A stretch of DNA of 64,000 nt from Gaiellasilicea sp963749515 (GTDB lineage Bacteria; Actinomycetota; Thermoleophilia; Gaiellales; Gaiellaceae): contig CAVVMR010000001.1 of the NCBI GenBank assembly GCA_963749515.1, forward strand, positions 496,001 through 560,000, in the 5' to 3' direction. The notes below the pieces were generated by a model, which was not told the origin of the DNA, ran no database searches, and saw only the letters and a list, made by a program, of their open reading frames with translations. This document shows, one piece after another, positions 40,171 to 51,126 of this stretch. Positions within the stretch are counted from its first letter, which is position 1, and each line of letters opens with the position of its first letter. Both the position numbers and the translations under genes were made by a program.

Positions 40171-41327
40171 GCGTGCACCCCGGCGCAGAACTCGACGTAA
40201 TCGACGTACTCCGTGATCGTCGGGTGCTCACCGCAGACCGGGCAGGATGGATCGCGCTTCACGGCGACCTCGTCGAGGGTCGTTCCGAGCGCATCGAGCA
40301 GGAGCAGCCGGCCTTCGAGGGTCTCCCCGATGCCGAGCACCAGCTTCAGCGCTTCGTTCGCCTGGAAGGAGCCGACGATGCCTGGCAGCACGCCGAGCAC
40401 GCCGCCCTCGGCACAGCTCGGAGCGAGCTCCGGCGGCGGCGGGGTGGGGAAGAGGCAGCGGTAGCACGGGCCCGAGCCTGGCTTGAAGACGGTCACCTGG
40501 CCCTCGAAGCGATAGATCGAGCCGTGCACGACCGGGATGTCGTGCCAGACGGAGGCGTCGTTGACGAGGTAGCGCGTCGGGAAGTTGTCGGCGCCGTCGA
40601 CGATCACGTCCCAGCCGTCGCCGAGAATGCGCTCGACGTTCTCCGACGTCAGACGTTCCTCGTACGCCTTCACCTCGACATCGGGGTTCAGCGCCTCGAT
40701 CGTCCGCTTGGCGGAGAGCACCTTGGCCTCGCCGAGCCGGTCGGTCGAGTGGACGATCTGGCGCTGGAGGTTCGAGTCGTCGACGACATCCGCATCGACG
40801 ATGCCGAGAGTGCCGACGCCTGCGGCTGCGAGGTAGAGCGACGCGGGCGAGCCCAGCCCCCCGGCGCCGATCAAGAGCACACGCGAGTTGAGCAGCTTCT
40901 CCTGGCCGGCCTCGCCGACCTCCGGGATCAGCAGGTGCCGCGAGTAGCGACGGCGCTGGTCTGCCGTGAGGCTGCTCGGCGTCTCGATCGGGTAGCCGTT
41001 GCGCTTCCAGTCGGTGAAGCCGCCGATCAGGGAGGTGACGTTCTCGTAGCCGAGCTCGCCGAGCGCCTTTGCGGCGAAGGCGGAGCGGGAGCCACCGGCG
41101 CAATAGAGGACGAGCTCTGTCGAGCGGTCCGGGACGAGCCCTTCGATTCTCGACTCGAGATTGCCGCGCGGAATGTGGACGGCGCCGGGGACAGCGCCCT
41201 CCTCCCATTCGTCGCGCTCACGCACGTCGACGAAGACCGCGTCGCCGTGGCGCTCGAGCGCGTCGGCCGCGCCGACCTCGTCGATCTCCTCCTTCACCTG
41301 CGCGAGCAGCTCTCTATACGTCGCCAT
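40167..41327 (-). CDS. Rhodanese-E1 fusion (MoeZ/MoeB-like sulfur-carrier activator)
   Basis: 386 residues from ATG 41327 (ATG 41336 also in frame). An N-terminal rhodanese domain has AVFVDVRERDEWEEGAVPGA and the active-site CAGGSRS near residue 75. The C-terminal ThiF/MoeB domain has LLIGAGGLGSPASLYLAAAG (ATP), YSRHLLIPEVG, Arg finger SNLQRQIVH, and zinc Cys pairs CYRC and CPVC. It adenylates and sulfurates CysO. The domain order is the reverse of mycobacterial MoeZ, whose rhodanese is C-terminal. Confidence 0.9.
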   Translation of the reverse strand: MATYRELLAQVKEEIDEVGAADALERHGDAVFVDVRERDEWEEGAVPGAVHIPRGNLESRIEGLVPDRSTELVLYCAGGSRSAFAAKALGELGYENVTSLIGGFTDWKRNGYPIETPSSLTADQRRRYSRHLLIPEVGEAGQEKLLNSRVLLIGAGGLGSPASLYLAAAGVGTLGIVDADVVDDSNLQRQIVHSTDRLGEAKVLSAKRTIEALNPDVEVKAYEERLTSENVERILGDGWDVIVDGADNFPTRYLVNDASVWHDIPVVHGSIYRFEGQVTVFKPGSGPCYRCLFPTPPPPELAPSCAEGGVLGVLPGIVGSFQANEALKLVLGIGETLEGRLLLLDALGTTLDEVAVKRDPSCPVCGEHPTITEYVDYVEFCAGVHA

Positions 41328-41383
41328 GTCTGACATAAACGATACGCGCGCCGTGGTTCTTCCCGTACACGGATGATGGATCC

Positions 41384-42529
41384 ATGCGCGTTCTCTTCTG
41401 CACGACGCCGCTCGACGGTCACTTCCGGCCGCTGCTGCCGCTTGCCCGGGCACTCCGAGGAGCGGGGCACGAGCTGGCGTTCGCCACCGAGAGCTCGTGG
41501 CATCCCCACGTCGTTGCGGAGGGCTTCGACGCGCTGCACGCCGGACGCTCGCACCAGGAGGTGATCGCGCAGCACTTCGAGCAGTTCCGCGCGGCGATTC
41601 AGGCGCTCCCGGAGGGAGAGCGGCGTCCGCATCTCTTCAGGCGCATCTTCGCCGAGGGCCATGCGACCTCGAAGCTGCCCGAGCTCCTCGAGGTCGCTCG
41701 TACCTGGCAACCGCAGGCGATCGTCTACGAGAGCGGCGACCTCGCCGCGCCGGCCGTCGCGGCCGGGCTGGACCTGCGCAGCGCGAACCACTCGTTCGGC
41801 GTGATGGTTCCGTTGGCGGCCGCGAGACATGCGGCCGAGCACATGGCGCCGCTCTGGCGCTCCGTCGGCGCCGAGCCGGATGAGCACGCCGGGGCGTTTC
41901 GCGGCCTCTACGTCGACCTGAGCCCGCCCAGCTTCGCGTGGGAGGAGCCGCTCGGAGACAGCATCCGCCTCGGGCACGTCCCCGAGGCGCAGGAGGATGC
42001 GCCGGCATGGCTGGACGAGCTCGAGCAGCCGCTCGTGTACGTCACCCTCGGAACCGTGTTCAACAAGCCTGACGTCCTCCGGCAGTTGCTCGACGGGCTC
42101 GACGGATCGGTGTCCGCGCTCGTCACGACGGGGCGCAACGTCGATCCCGAGTCACTCGGCAGCCGGCCGCCGAACGTCCGGGTGGAGCGCTTCGTGCCGC
42201 AGGAACAGGTGTTGCCGCGCTGCGCAGCCGTCGTCAGCCACGGCGGTTCCGGCAGCGTCCGCGGCGCGCTGGCGCTCGGCTTGCCACTCGTTCTCGTCCC
42301 CCAGGGCGCCGACCAGTTCGACAACGCCGCGCGCTGCGCGGCTGTCGGCGCCGGGGTCGTGGTGAAGCCTGAGGAGTTGACGGCCGAGGCCGTGCGGCTG
42401 GCGCTGAGGCGCGTCCTCGAGGAGCCGTCGTTCGCCGACGGGGCACGGCGCGTGCAGGCCGAAATCCAGGCCATGCCGACCGCCGACGAGGTCGCGACAC
42501 GGTTCGAGGCCTACGTCGCTCATGGCTAG
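41384..42529 (+). CDS. Glycosyltransferase, GT1/MGT family
   Basis: A 381-residue GT-B enzyme. The N-terminal domain starts VLFCTTPLDGHFRPLLPLARAL (acceptor side, catalytic-type His). The donor domain has VYVTLGTVFNK, VRVERFVPQEQVLPRCAAVVSHGGSGSVRGAL and GADQFDNA. These are typical of macrolide/flavonoid-type UDP- or TDP-sugar transferases. No biosynthetic cluster surrounds it, so the acceptor is unknown. Confidence 0.88.
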   Translation: MRVLFCTTPLDGHFRPLLPLARALRGAGHELAFATESSWHPHVVAEGFDALHAGRSHQEVIAQHFEQFRAAIQALPEGERRPHLFRRIFAEGHATSKLPELLEVARTWQPQAIVYESGDLAAPAVAAGLDLRSANHSFGVMVPLAAARHAAEHMAPLWRSVGAEPDEHAGAFRGLYVDLSPPSFAWEEPLGDSIRLGHVPEAQEDAPAWLDELEQPLVYVTLGTVFNKPDVLRQLLDGLDGSVSALVTTGRNVDPESLGSRPPNVRVERFVPQEQVLPRCAAVVSHGGSGSVRGALALGLPLVLVPQGADQFDNAARCAAVGAGVVVKPEELTAEAVRLALRRVLEEPSFADGARRVQAEIQAMPTADEVATRFEAYVAHG

Positions 42530-42538
42530 GGTGGACGG

Positions 42539-43501
42539 GTGTCTCCTCGTGTGCGCACAGCCCTGATCGTTGCGGCTCTTGCCGCCTTCGCGGCCGTCGC
42601 CGTCGTCGGGGCAGCGGAGCTCACCGCGGACGAGCGCGACTCCGACGCGGCGACCACCGTCGCGCCGAAGCCGCGCAAGGGAGCGCCGCCGCTCGAGCTC
42701 TCACTCGGGGTTCGCGACGACGCCGAGGCGCGCGATCTCCGGCGCGCACTCGAGCTCTACGCCGGAGGCCGCCGAGCGCAGGCGCGGGCCATCTTCGCTC
42801 GCCACGACTCGCTCGAGGCCAAGCTCGGCGCGGCGTTTGCCGCCTGGCCGGGAACCGAGGATCGAATCGAGCAGCTCGGCGCGCTCTACCCTCGTAGCGC
42901 GCTCGTCCAGCTCCACGTCGGGCTCGCGCGCCTCTGGGCGGGCGCCGGTGACGCGGGCAACGCCTGGCGGGAGGCGCGTGACGTCGAGCCGGACACGCCG
43001 TACGCGGTCTGGGCGGACGACCTTCTTCACTCCGATGTCGCGCCGGGGCTGCCGCTGTTCACGCCGAGCTTCTCCTACCGGGTCGAGGGCGACACCCCGG
43101 CGGAACAGCTCGAGGCGCTTCGCGCCGACCGGAGCCGGCGTGGCCTCCTGATCTACGGCATCGCGCTCCAGCGGCTCGGCCGGCCGATCTCCGCGCGCAA
43201 TGCCTTCGCCGAAGCGGTGCGGCTTGCGCCGAACGACGTCGACGCGCTGGTCGCCGACGCGGTCGGGCGCTACGAGAAGAGCGATCCCGCCGGGGCATTC
43301 GGCCGGCTCGGTCCGCTCACGCGGAGGTTTCCGCGGTCGGCGAGCGTCCGCTTTCACCTGGGCGTCCTACTCCTCTGGCAGAGCGACGTGAAGGAGGCAA
43401 AGCGTCAGCTGCAGCTGGCCCGGGCGGCCGAGCCCGGAAGCCGCATCGCGAGGGAGGCGGGGAGGTACCTCCAGGAGCTCGGAAAGGGCGGGACCGGCTG
43501 A
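42539..43501 (+). CDS. Membrane-anchored TPR-like protein
   Basis: 320 residues. One N-terminal helix (RTALIVAALAAFAAVAVVGAA) anchors an exported domain rich in TPR-like helices (ALELYAGGRRAQARAIFARH, YGIALQRLGRPISARNAFAEAVRLAP, FHLGVLLLWQSDVKEAKRQLQLA). GTG 42539 has TAGGGT 6 nt upstream, overlapping the glycosyltransferase stop. It sits 130 nt upstream of the sigma factor gene. The partner is unknown. Confidence 0.72.
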   Translation: MSPRVRTALIVAALAAFAAVAVVGAAELTADERDSDAATTVAPKPRKGAPPLELSLGVRDDAEARDLRRALELYAGGRRAQARAIFARHDSLEAKLGAAFAAWPGTEDRIEQLGALYPRSALVQLHVGLARLWAGAGDAGNAWREARDVEPDTPYAVWADDLLHSDVAPGLPLFTPSFSYRVEGDTPAEQLEALRADRSRRGLLIYGIALQRLGRPISARNAFAEAVRLAPNDVDALVADAVGRYEKSDPAGAFGRLGPLTRRFPRSASVRFHLGVLLLWQSDVKEAKRQLQLARAAEPGSRIAREAGRYLQELGKGGTG

Positions 43502-43563
43502 CCCCAAGATAGGTCTAACGGCCTATGGCGTCCGGCATGAGCTTCTGGCAAGGTTCCACAACT

Positions 43564-43593
43564 TTGCTAGGAAGGTATTGCGGTTTTTACAAA
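43564..43593 (+). promoter_or_regulatory. Candidate sigma-factor promoter (TTGCTA-N18-TACAAA)
   Basis: -35 TTGCTA at 43564-43569 and -10 TACAAA at 43588-43593, giving a leader of about 30 nt with the SD GGAGGGGG. The rest of the 130-nt gap carries a small inverted repeat ATAGG/CCTAT at 43509-43526. Confidence 0.4.
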
Positions 43594-43631
43594 TCGCAAC
43601 TACGGTGAGCGCGATCGGAGGGGGAGCCGAA

Positions 43632-44714
43632 GTGAGCGCAGGGGGAACCACGAATACCATCGCAAGCCCGGCATTTGATGTCCTGGCTTCGAGCGAGGCA
43701 AAGGCGCTGCTGGACAGCGGCAGGCAGGCCGGCAAGCTGATCGCGGACGACATCGCGAGCGCGCTGGACGAGCTCGATCTCGACGCTGGACAGATGGACG
43801 AGTTCTACGCGGCTCTCGACGAGCTCCAGATCGAGGTCGTGGAGCGCGACGAGCCGGAAGTGGAGGTGGAGGAGGCCGTCGCGCGCGAGGTCTCGACCGA
43901 CACGCTGCAGCTCTTCCTCAAGGACATCGGCAAGGTGCCGCTGCTGACCGCCGCGCAGGAGGTCGAGCTCGCGAAGCGGATCGAGCGCGGGGAGCACTCT
44001 GCGAAGCAGGCGATGGTCGAGGCGAACCTGCGGCTCGTCGTCTCGATCGCCAAGCGCTATCGCAACCAGGGCCTGCCGTTCCTCGACCTGATTCAGGAGG
44101 GGACGATCGGCCTCGTCCGCGCGGCCGAGAAGTTCGACTACCGCAAGGGCTTCAAGTTCTCGACGTACGCGACCTGGTGGATCCGCCAGGCCGTTGCGCG
44201 TGCCCTCGCCGACAAGGCGCGCACGATCCGGATGCCCGTGCACGTGGTCGAGAAGCTGAACAAGATCGTCCGCACCGAGCGCGCGCTCCGCGCGAAGCTC
44301 GGCCGCGACCCGAGCGCGATCGAGATCGGGCTCGAGCTCGACCTGCAGCCGGAGGAGATCGACCAGATCCGCAGGAGCGCGCAGACGCCGGTCTCGCTCG
44401 AGAAGCCAGTCGGCGACGAGGACGAGTCGGAGTTCGGGCACTTCCTCACCGACGAGACGGCGCCGCTGCCGGACGAGATGGCCGAGGAGACGCTGCGCAA
44501 CGAGGCGCTCCGCTCGATCCTGAAGTCGCTCTCGCACCGCGAGCGGCGCGTGCTCGAGCTGCGCTACGGCCTCGACGGCGAGCAGCCCCGCACGCTCGAC
44601 GAGGTCGGTCGTGCCTTCAACGTCACGCGCGAGCGGATCCGCCAGATCGAGAACCAGGGCCTGAAGAAGCTCCGCGCGCTGGCGCTTGCAGCCCAGCTGC
44701 GCGACGTGGCCTAG
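43632..44714 (+). CDS. sigA: Principal RNA polymerase sigma factor (RpoD/SigA type)
   Basis: 360 residues. Regions 1.2-2.4 include DTLQLFLKDIGKVPLLTAAQEVELAKRIERGE, DLIQEGTIGLVRAAEKFD and FSTYATWWIRQAVARAL. Region 3 follows (MPVHVVEKLNKI). Region 4.2 is LDEVGRAFNVTRERIRQIENQGLKKLR. It is shorter at the N-terminus than many actinobacterial SigA proteins. GTG 43632 is chosen because GGAGGGGG lies 7 nt upstream; GTG 43605 and TTG 43578 are in frame. It should direct most housekeeping transcription. Confidence 0.93.
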   Translation: MSAGGTTNTIASPAFDVLASSEAKALLDSGRQAGKLIADDIASALDELDLDAGQMDEFYAALDELQIEVVERDEPEVEVEEAVAREVSTDTLQLFLKDIGKVPLLTAAQEVELAKRIERGEHSAKQAMVEANLRLVVSIAKRYRNQGLPFLDLIQEGTIGLVRAAEKFDYRKGFKFSTYATWWIRQAVARALADKARTIRMPVHVVEKLNKIVRTERALRAKLGRDPSAIEIGLELDLQPEEIDQIRRSAQTPVSLEKPVGDEDESEFGHFLTDETAPLPDEMAEETLRNEALRSILKSLSHRERRVLELRYGLDGEQPRTLDEVGRAFNVTRERIRQIENQGLKKLRALALAAQLRDVA

Positions 44715-44725
44715 CGCTGACCGTC

Positions 44726-44770
44726 CGTCAACCGCGCTTGCGGGGTCAGACCCCGTCCGCGCGCTTGACG
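44726..44770. repeat. Palindromic element with CGGGGTC-A-GACCCCG core (B1)
   Basis: Outer arms 44726-44737 and 44759-44770 pair over 12 positions with one C-C mismatch. A 3/3 internal loop leads to a 7-bp core stem around a central A. It lies in the convergent gap after sigA. A near copy (B2) follows 18 nt downstream. Confidence 0.8.
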
Positions 44771-44788
44771 AACAGACGCCTGACCGTT

Positions 44789-44833
44789 CGTCAACCGTGC
44801 TTGCGGGGTCTGACCCCGTCCGCGCGGTTGACG
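44789..44833. repeat. Palindromic element with CGGGGTC-T-GACCCCG core (B2)
   Basis: A tandem copy of B1. The outer arms 44789-44800 and 44822-44833 pair fully with one G-T wobble. The C-C mismatch of B1 is a C-G pair here. The central base is T instead of A. Confidence 0.8.
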
Positions 44834-44853
44834 AATAGACGCGTTTTGGTGTC

Positions 44854-45933
44854 TCAGCCGCGGAGGATCGCCGCGCAGTCGACGGTGCCGCCGCGGACCT
44901 CGGCGATCGCGGCCCGGTAGGCCTCGAACGCGGGCTTGCGCCTCCAGTCGGCCCAGAGCAGGCCCGACTGCCAGCCGCCGAGCAGCGTCTCGTCGACGAG
45001 GAGGAAGTTGAAGTACGCCGCGACGCGAGGCTGGCAATGGGCCAGCCGGAGCGCCGCCGCGATCTGGGCCGCCTGCTCCGCCGGCTCGAGCGTCCGGGCG
45101 ACCGTCTCCCGGCCGGAATAGTGCGAGCGTCGGCGCTCCCCGGCCGTCCTCGTCTGGAAGCCGTTCTCGAGGTACCAGATCGGCACCGGCGGCTGCGCCG
45201 TCCCGGCGAAGGACTCGTCGAGCACGTCGACGAGCCGGTCGTAGTCGCCCTGGCCGATGTACTCCTCGTGTCGTGCGGTCGGCGGCTCGCCCGGAAACAG
45301 CGAATAGGGGTTGTGTCCGGCCGCATCGAAGAGCGGCAGCCGCCGCCCGCTCGCGCGGTACGCCGCGCCGACTCCGCGGATGAACGCAGCCGGCTCGTGG
45401 TTCGAGGCCGTCGTCGTCAGGACGTTCACGCCCGGGATGAAGGTGTGCAGGAGATCCCAGCAGCGGGCCAGGAGCGCCGCGTAGTCCGCGGCGGCGTTCT
45501 CGCGCGGCTGCCAGAATGTGTCCGAGTTCGCCTCGTTCCAGATCACCACGTCGCGAACCTCGCCGTAACGGAAGAGGACGTTGCGGACGAACCGGCAGTA
45601 GTCCTCACGGGCCGCCGCGTCACGCGGCGCGTCGGCGGCGCGGCCGTAGACCCCGAGCACGGTCCGCACGCCGTAACCATTCGCGGCGACCGCGCGGCGG
45701 AGAGCGTCGTGGTCGGAGCCGGTCAGGTGGCGCTTGCCGGGACGCCACGTCAGCGTCACGCGCATGCCTCCGAGGCCGAGCGCCCGCATCGCGCCGAGGA
45801 TCGGCGCCGGCTGTTCGGTCCACTTGATGCTGTCGTCGTGCACGCCGACGAGCAGGTCCGAGCCGGCGCGCGCAGGCTCCGGCCCGACGAGCAGGGCCAG
45901 CAGTAGAAGCGAGAGCGCCGCAGTGACTCTCAT
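44854..45933 (-). CDS. Secreted glycoside hydrolase, clan-A type
   Basis: 359 residues with a signal peptide (TAALSLLLLALLVGPEPARA). The TIM-barrel has VVIWNEANSDTFWQP with the acid/base Glu (about residue 133) and PIWYLENGFQT with the putative nucleophile Glu (about 251). This NE...E arrangement is that of GH5/GH39-like clan A retaining enzymes. VGVHDDSIKW at the mature N-terminus is common in actinobacterial members. Substrate unknown. Confidence 0.78.
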   Translation of the reverse strand: MRVTAALSLLLLALLVGPEPARAGSDLLVGVHDDSIKWTEQPAPILGAMRALGLGGMRVTLTWRPGKRHLTGSDHDALRRAVAANGYGVRTVLGVYGRAADAPRDAAAREDYCRFVRNVLFRYGEVRDVVIWNEANSDTFWQPRENAAADYAALLARCWDLLHTFIPGVNVLTTTASNHEPAAFIRGVGAAYRASGRRLPLFDAAGHNPYSLFPGEPPTARHEEYIGQGDYDRLVDVLDESFAGTAQPPVPIWYLENGFQTRTAGERRRSHYSGRETVARTLEPAEQAAQIAAALRLAHCQPRVAAYFNFLLVDETLLGGWQSGLLWADWRRKPAFEAYRAAIAEVRGGTVDCAAILRG

Positions 45934-46015
45934 CTGCTCTCATCCTCGGCAGCCGGCGGACATGCGCAATCGCCCAAAGGAACGGTCCAGGGACCGCGGA
46001 CCCGCCCGGTTTACC

Positions 46016-46021
46016 TAGACT
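46016..46021 (+). promoter_or_regulatory. -10 box TAGACT of a leaderless promoter
   Basis: 7 nt before ATG 46029 of the M20 dipeptidase gene. Confidence 0.5.
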
Positions 46022-46028
46022 CGCGGCG

Positions 46029-47366
46029 ATGAGCACTCTGGACAAGGCCTGGTTCGACGAGCTCAGCGAGCTCCTGCGGATCCCATCTGTCAGCGCCGAC
46101 CCCGCGCATGCCGACGACCTCGTTCTGGCGGCGGAGTGGGTGGCCGACAAGATCCGCCGCGGCGGCGGAGAGGCGGAGCTCGTGCCGTACGGCGAGCGGC
46201 CGCTCGTCGTGGGCGAGATCCGCGCGTCGTCCGGAGCCGAGAGCGCGCCCACGATCCTCTGCTACGGCCACTTCGACGTGCAGCCGCCGGCGCCGCTCGA
46301 GCTCTGGGAGTCGGATCCCTTCGAGGCGACGATCCGGGACGAGTGGATGTACGCACGCGGCGTCGCGGACGACAAGGGACAGCTCTGGATGATCCTGCAC
46401 GCGGCCGGGCTGCTCGCGGCCGACGGCGCGCTCCCGATCAACATCCGCGTCGTCTCCGACGGCGAGGAGGAGGTCGGCGGCCAGTCGATCGTGCAGTTCC
46501 TCGAGCAGGACGAGCGCGGCGCGGACGCCTGCGTGATCTTCGACGGTGGCATGGAGGCGCGCGACCTGCCGGCGCTCTCGATCGCCACCCGTGGCCTCGC
46601 GGCGTTCAACATCCGAGTGCGCACCGGCGAGCGGGATCTCCACTCCGGGATGTACGGCAACGCGGCGATGAACGCGATCCACGCCCTCACGGAGGCGCTC
46701 GGCGGCATCCTGCCGCGCGACGGCCGTGTTCCGGACGCGTTGCGGATCGGGATTGCACCGGTCACCGACGAGGAGCGAGACGGCTGGGCGCAGCAGCCGG
46801 CCGGGGTCGACGTCCTCCGCGACGCCGGGGCCGTCCCGTACGACCCGCAGGCCGCCGACGAGTTCTATCTCCGCACGACCGCCGAGCCCTCGGTCGAGGT
46901 GAACGGCATCCTCGGCGGCAAGCCGGGCCTCAAGAACACGACTGTGGTCTGCGACGCGCAGGCCAACTTCACCGTTCGCCTCGCGCCCGGCCAGACGCCG
47001 GAGGCGGTGGCGCCCGAGGTCGAGCGCCTGCTCAAGGAGGCCGCGCCCGACGGCGCAACCGTCGAGGTCGAGGAGCTCCCCGGCTCGACCCGTCCCGGGC
47101 TCGTCGCAACCGAGGCGCCGGTGATCAAGATCGCGCAGGATGCGTTCGAGTCGGCCTTCGGCATCCGGCCGATCCTCACCCGCTCGGGCGGGACGCTGCC
47201 GATCATGCCGGCGCTGCAGGACAAGGGGATCCCGACGATCCTCACCGGCTTCGCCCTGCCGGAGAGCAACGTCCACTCGCCGAACGAGCGCATGCTCGTC
47301 GAGTTCTTCCCGCGGGGTGTCGACACGATCCGAGAGCTCTACACACGCCTTGGCGACCTCTCGTAA
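46029..47366 (+). CDS. M20-family dipeptidase
   Basis: 445 residues, carnosinase/CNDP-like. Metal ligands are visible in YGHFDVQPP, GVADDKGQ (bridging Asp), DGEEEVGG (catalytic Glu plus ligand), IFDGGMEA and NVHSPNE (last His). The dimerisation domain contains RDLHSGMYGNAAMN. It hydrolyses di- and small peptides. It is followed 10 nt later by a tripeptidase, so the two form a peptide-scavenging unit. Confidence 0.9.
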   Translation: MSTLDKAWFDELSELLRIPSVSADPAHADDLVLAAEWVADKIRRGGGEAELVPYGERPLVVGEIRASSGAESAPTILCYGHFDVQPPAPLELWESDPFEATIRDEWMYARGVADDKGQLWMILHAAGLLAADGALPINIRVVSDGEEEVGGQSIVQFLEQDERGADACVIFDGGMEARDLPALSIATRGLAAFNIRVRTGERDLHSGMYGNAAMNAIHALTEALGGILPRDGRVPDALRIGIAPVTDEERDGWAQQPAGVDVLRDAGAVPYDPQAADEFYLRTTAEPSVEVNGILGGKPGLKNTTVVCDAQANFTVRLAPGQTPEAVAPEVERLLKEAAPDGATVEVEELPGSTRPGLVATEAPVIKIAQDAFESAFGIRPILTRSGGTLPIMPALQDKGIPTILTGFALPESNVHSPNERMLVEFFPRGVDTIRELYTRLGDLS

Positions 47367-47376
47367 CGCCGAATTC

Positions 47377-48626
<1,250 letters not shown>

Positions 48627-48630
<4 letters not shown>

Positions 48631-49550
48631 CTGAACGGCCCCGGCGTTGCGCGGAGCTTCGGAATCGAGACGCGCGCGATCGCGCTGAACGGAGAAGGCC
48701 GGCACGCCTGGCAGATACCGACGTCGCACGCGACGGAGAGGAAGACGAACGCCTCCTCCATCGAGAACCCCCACTGATCGACGAGCAGCTTCGCCGCTTC
48801 CTCGGTTGCCGCCTGCATCGCCTCGTGGAAGTCGCCGTTGGACGTGCCGTGCGTCAGCCAGGCATCCGGCAGCTCGGTGACGGGCCACACCGCCTGCTTG
48901 CCCTTCAGCACGTCGAAGCGGGCGACGACCTCGCCGCCGATCTCCACGCCGGTGCCACAGATCTCCCCGTCGCCCATCGACGCGTGCATGTCGCCGACCG
49001 CGAACATGCCGCCGGGCTGGCGCACGGGGAAGAAGAGCCTGGCGCCGGGTCCGTGCTTGTGGTCGTCGAGATTGCCGCCGTGCTGTCCGGCATAGGCGTT
49101 CGTAATCGCCTCGCCGTCGGTGGCGACGCCGACCACGCCGACCATGGGCCGGAGCGGGAAGCTGATCCGGTCGTTCATCCGGATCGTCTCCTCGTCGACG
49201 TCGAAGACGTAGGTCACGGGAGAGCGGACCTGGTCGATCAGCTGCCCGAACTCGGGGATGATCGTCGCGAAGCCGCGCGGGCCGGGGCGGACCTCGAGCA
49301 GCTCGACGATGAGCGAATCGCCCGGCTCGGCGCCGCGCACCGCGACCGGGCCGGTGGCGCTGTTGACGCGGGAGAAGTCGATGTCACTGACCAGGTCCTC
49401 CTCGGTCTGGATCTGGCCGGTGAAGCAGTCGTTCGTCTCGAAGCGGACCGTTGCTCCGGGCTCGACCTCGAGCACCGGCTCGAGGTCGGGCCCGAAGCCC
49501 CAGATCACCTGGTCGCGCGTGACGACGTGATCGACGGCGACCGCGGCCAT
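48627..49550 (-). CDS. Acetamidase/formamidase family protein
   Basis: A 307-residue FmdA/AmdA-fold amidase. WGFGPDLEPVLEVEPGATVRF, TNDCFTGQIQTEEDL, VRGAEPGDSLIVELLEV, HGGNLDDHKHGPGARLFFPV and VGDMHASMGDGEICGTGVEI are family signatures and include metal-binding His/Asp. It hydrolyses formamide or short amides to ammonia. ATG 49550 overlaps the permease stop by one base. The apparent in-frame fusion with the permease is an artefact of the permease frameshift. Confidence 0.9.
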
Positions 49551-51035
49551 CAGACCGTCGTCGCCGGCGCCGGCGGCGCGTCGAACGGGCCGGCAGGCCC
49601 GACGGGCGCGTCCTCCTCGACGAAGACCTTGCCGAGCTCCCCGAGCGCGTCCGGCTTCGTCGCGTACATCCACGCGGTGACCACGACACCGGCCGCGAGC
49701 CAGCCGACGGCGATCCAGGTCCCGTACCGGATCGGGTAGTCCGGCAGCGGGTTGAACTGGTAGTAGAGGGGCGCGAGGAAGGCGAGCGCGCCGACCGCGG
49801 GGAAGACGCCGTGCAGCCAGACGTTCCACTCCGAGCGCTTCTCGCGCCAGTAGTAGACGCCGCAGGCCACACAGACCGCGATGTAGACGCAGATCACGAC
49901 GAGCGTCACCGCGGTGGCGATGATCACGAACCCCGTCAGCGGGTCCCACTTCCAGCCGAGCAGCAGCGCGATCACCGTGCCGAGCGCGGCTCACGGCGAT
50001 CGTCGCGACGTGCGGCGTGCGATGGACGGGATGCGTCCTGGCGAGCGCGGACGGCAGGACGCCGTTGCGCGCCAGGGCGAAGATGACGCGCGTCGCAGCA
50101 TTCGTCCCGGCATTTGCGTTCGCGATCGCCGAGTTGACGATCGCGAAGAAGATCAGCACCCAGCCGGCGCCCCAGAACACCTCACCGAGGTCTCGCCACG
50201 GGTTCGCGGCGGCGCTGGCCGTCTCCGTGAAGCTGCCGAACCCGGTTCCGACCACCCACGCGTACGAGCAGATCACGTAGAACAGGCCGACGATCACCGC
50301 GGAGCCGACGACCGCGCGCGGAACCGTCCAGCGCGGCCGGCGCGCCTCCTCACCCAGCGGCGCCGCCGACTCGAAGCCGATGAAGGCGAGGATCGCGAAG
50401 ACCATTCCCTTGAACGTCCCTTCCAGCGTGCCGACCTCGTTGTTCGACGGGTTGAAGGTCTGCAGGGTGAGGTCGCCCAGGTTGGAGAGGAGCATCCAGA
50501 TGGCGAGCGCGAGGAAGATCCCGATCTCGATGATCCCGAGCACGACGCCCGCGTTCGTCGAGAGCCGGACGTCCCGGTACGCGAGCAGGAACACGACCGC
50601 AGCGGCGAAGAGCACCCACAGCCACCACAGCGAGTCCATGCCGAGACCGTTCTCGTCGGCCGTCCAGACGTCGTCGACGACCCACGCGAAGATCAGGAAG
50701 AGAAGTGGAGCGACGAGCGGCTGGAAGAGGAGATACGCCCAGCCGACCATGAATCCGGGCGCTTTGCCGAGTGCGCGCGCAACGTAGGCGACGAGACCGC
50801 CGGCGGATGGGATTTCCTTCGCGAGCTGGCCGATCGAGCTGGCGACGAGCACGCAGGCGACGAGAGCGGCCAGCACCGCGAGCGGCAGCGCCGGCCCGGC
50901 GTATTGCACCGAGACAAGGATCGAGAAGGCGATCGCCGCACCGGGCGCCATGTGCGTGATCGACTGGAACAGCACCTGGGGCAGCCCGATCGAGCGCTCC
51001 CGCAACCGGTCAGGAGCCGCAGTCTGAGCATCCAT
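49550..51035 (-). pseudogene. APC-family permease, one-base frameshift
   Basis: An amino-acid/amide permease of about 495 residues. The N-terminal ~350 residues (SITHMAPGAAIAFSILVS, IPSAGGLVAYVARALGK, FIGFESAAPLGEEAR, NANAGTNAATRVIFALARNG) are in one frame up to HVATIAV. The last ~145 residues (VIALLLGWKWDPLTGF to the C-terminus) are in another. Deleting one C opposite G 49988-49989 rejoins them as VATIAV-SALGTVIALL. It sits between the amidohydrolase and the acetamidase, so it probably imports amides. It is either a pseudogene or a sequence error. Confidence 0.8.
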
Positions 51036-51126
51036 CCCTGCCTCCTTCTGGTGTCATGTCAGCAGCGGCCCGATCCTCCACGATCGTGACGCGTGACGCA
51101 AGCCGCTGGCTCTGAGCTGGTTGGGA

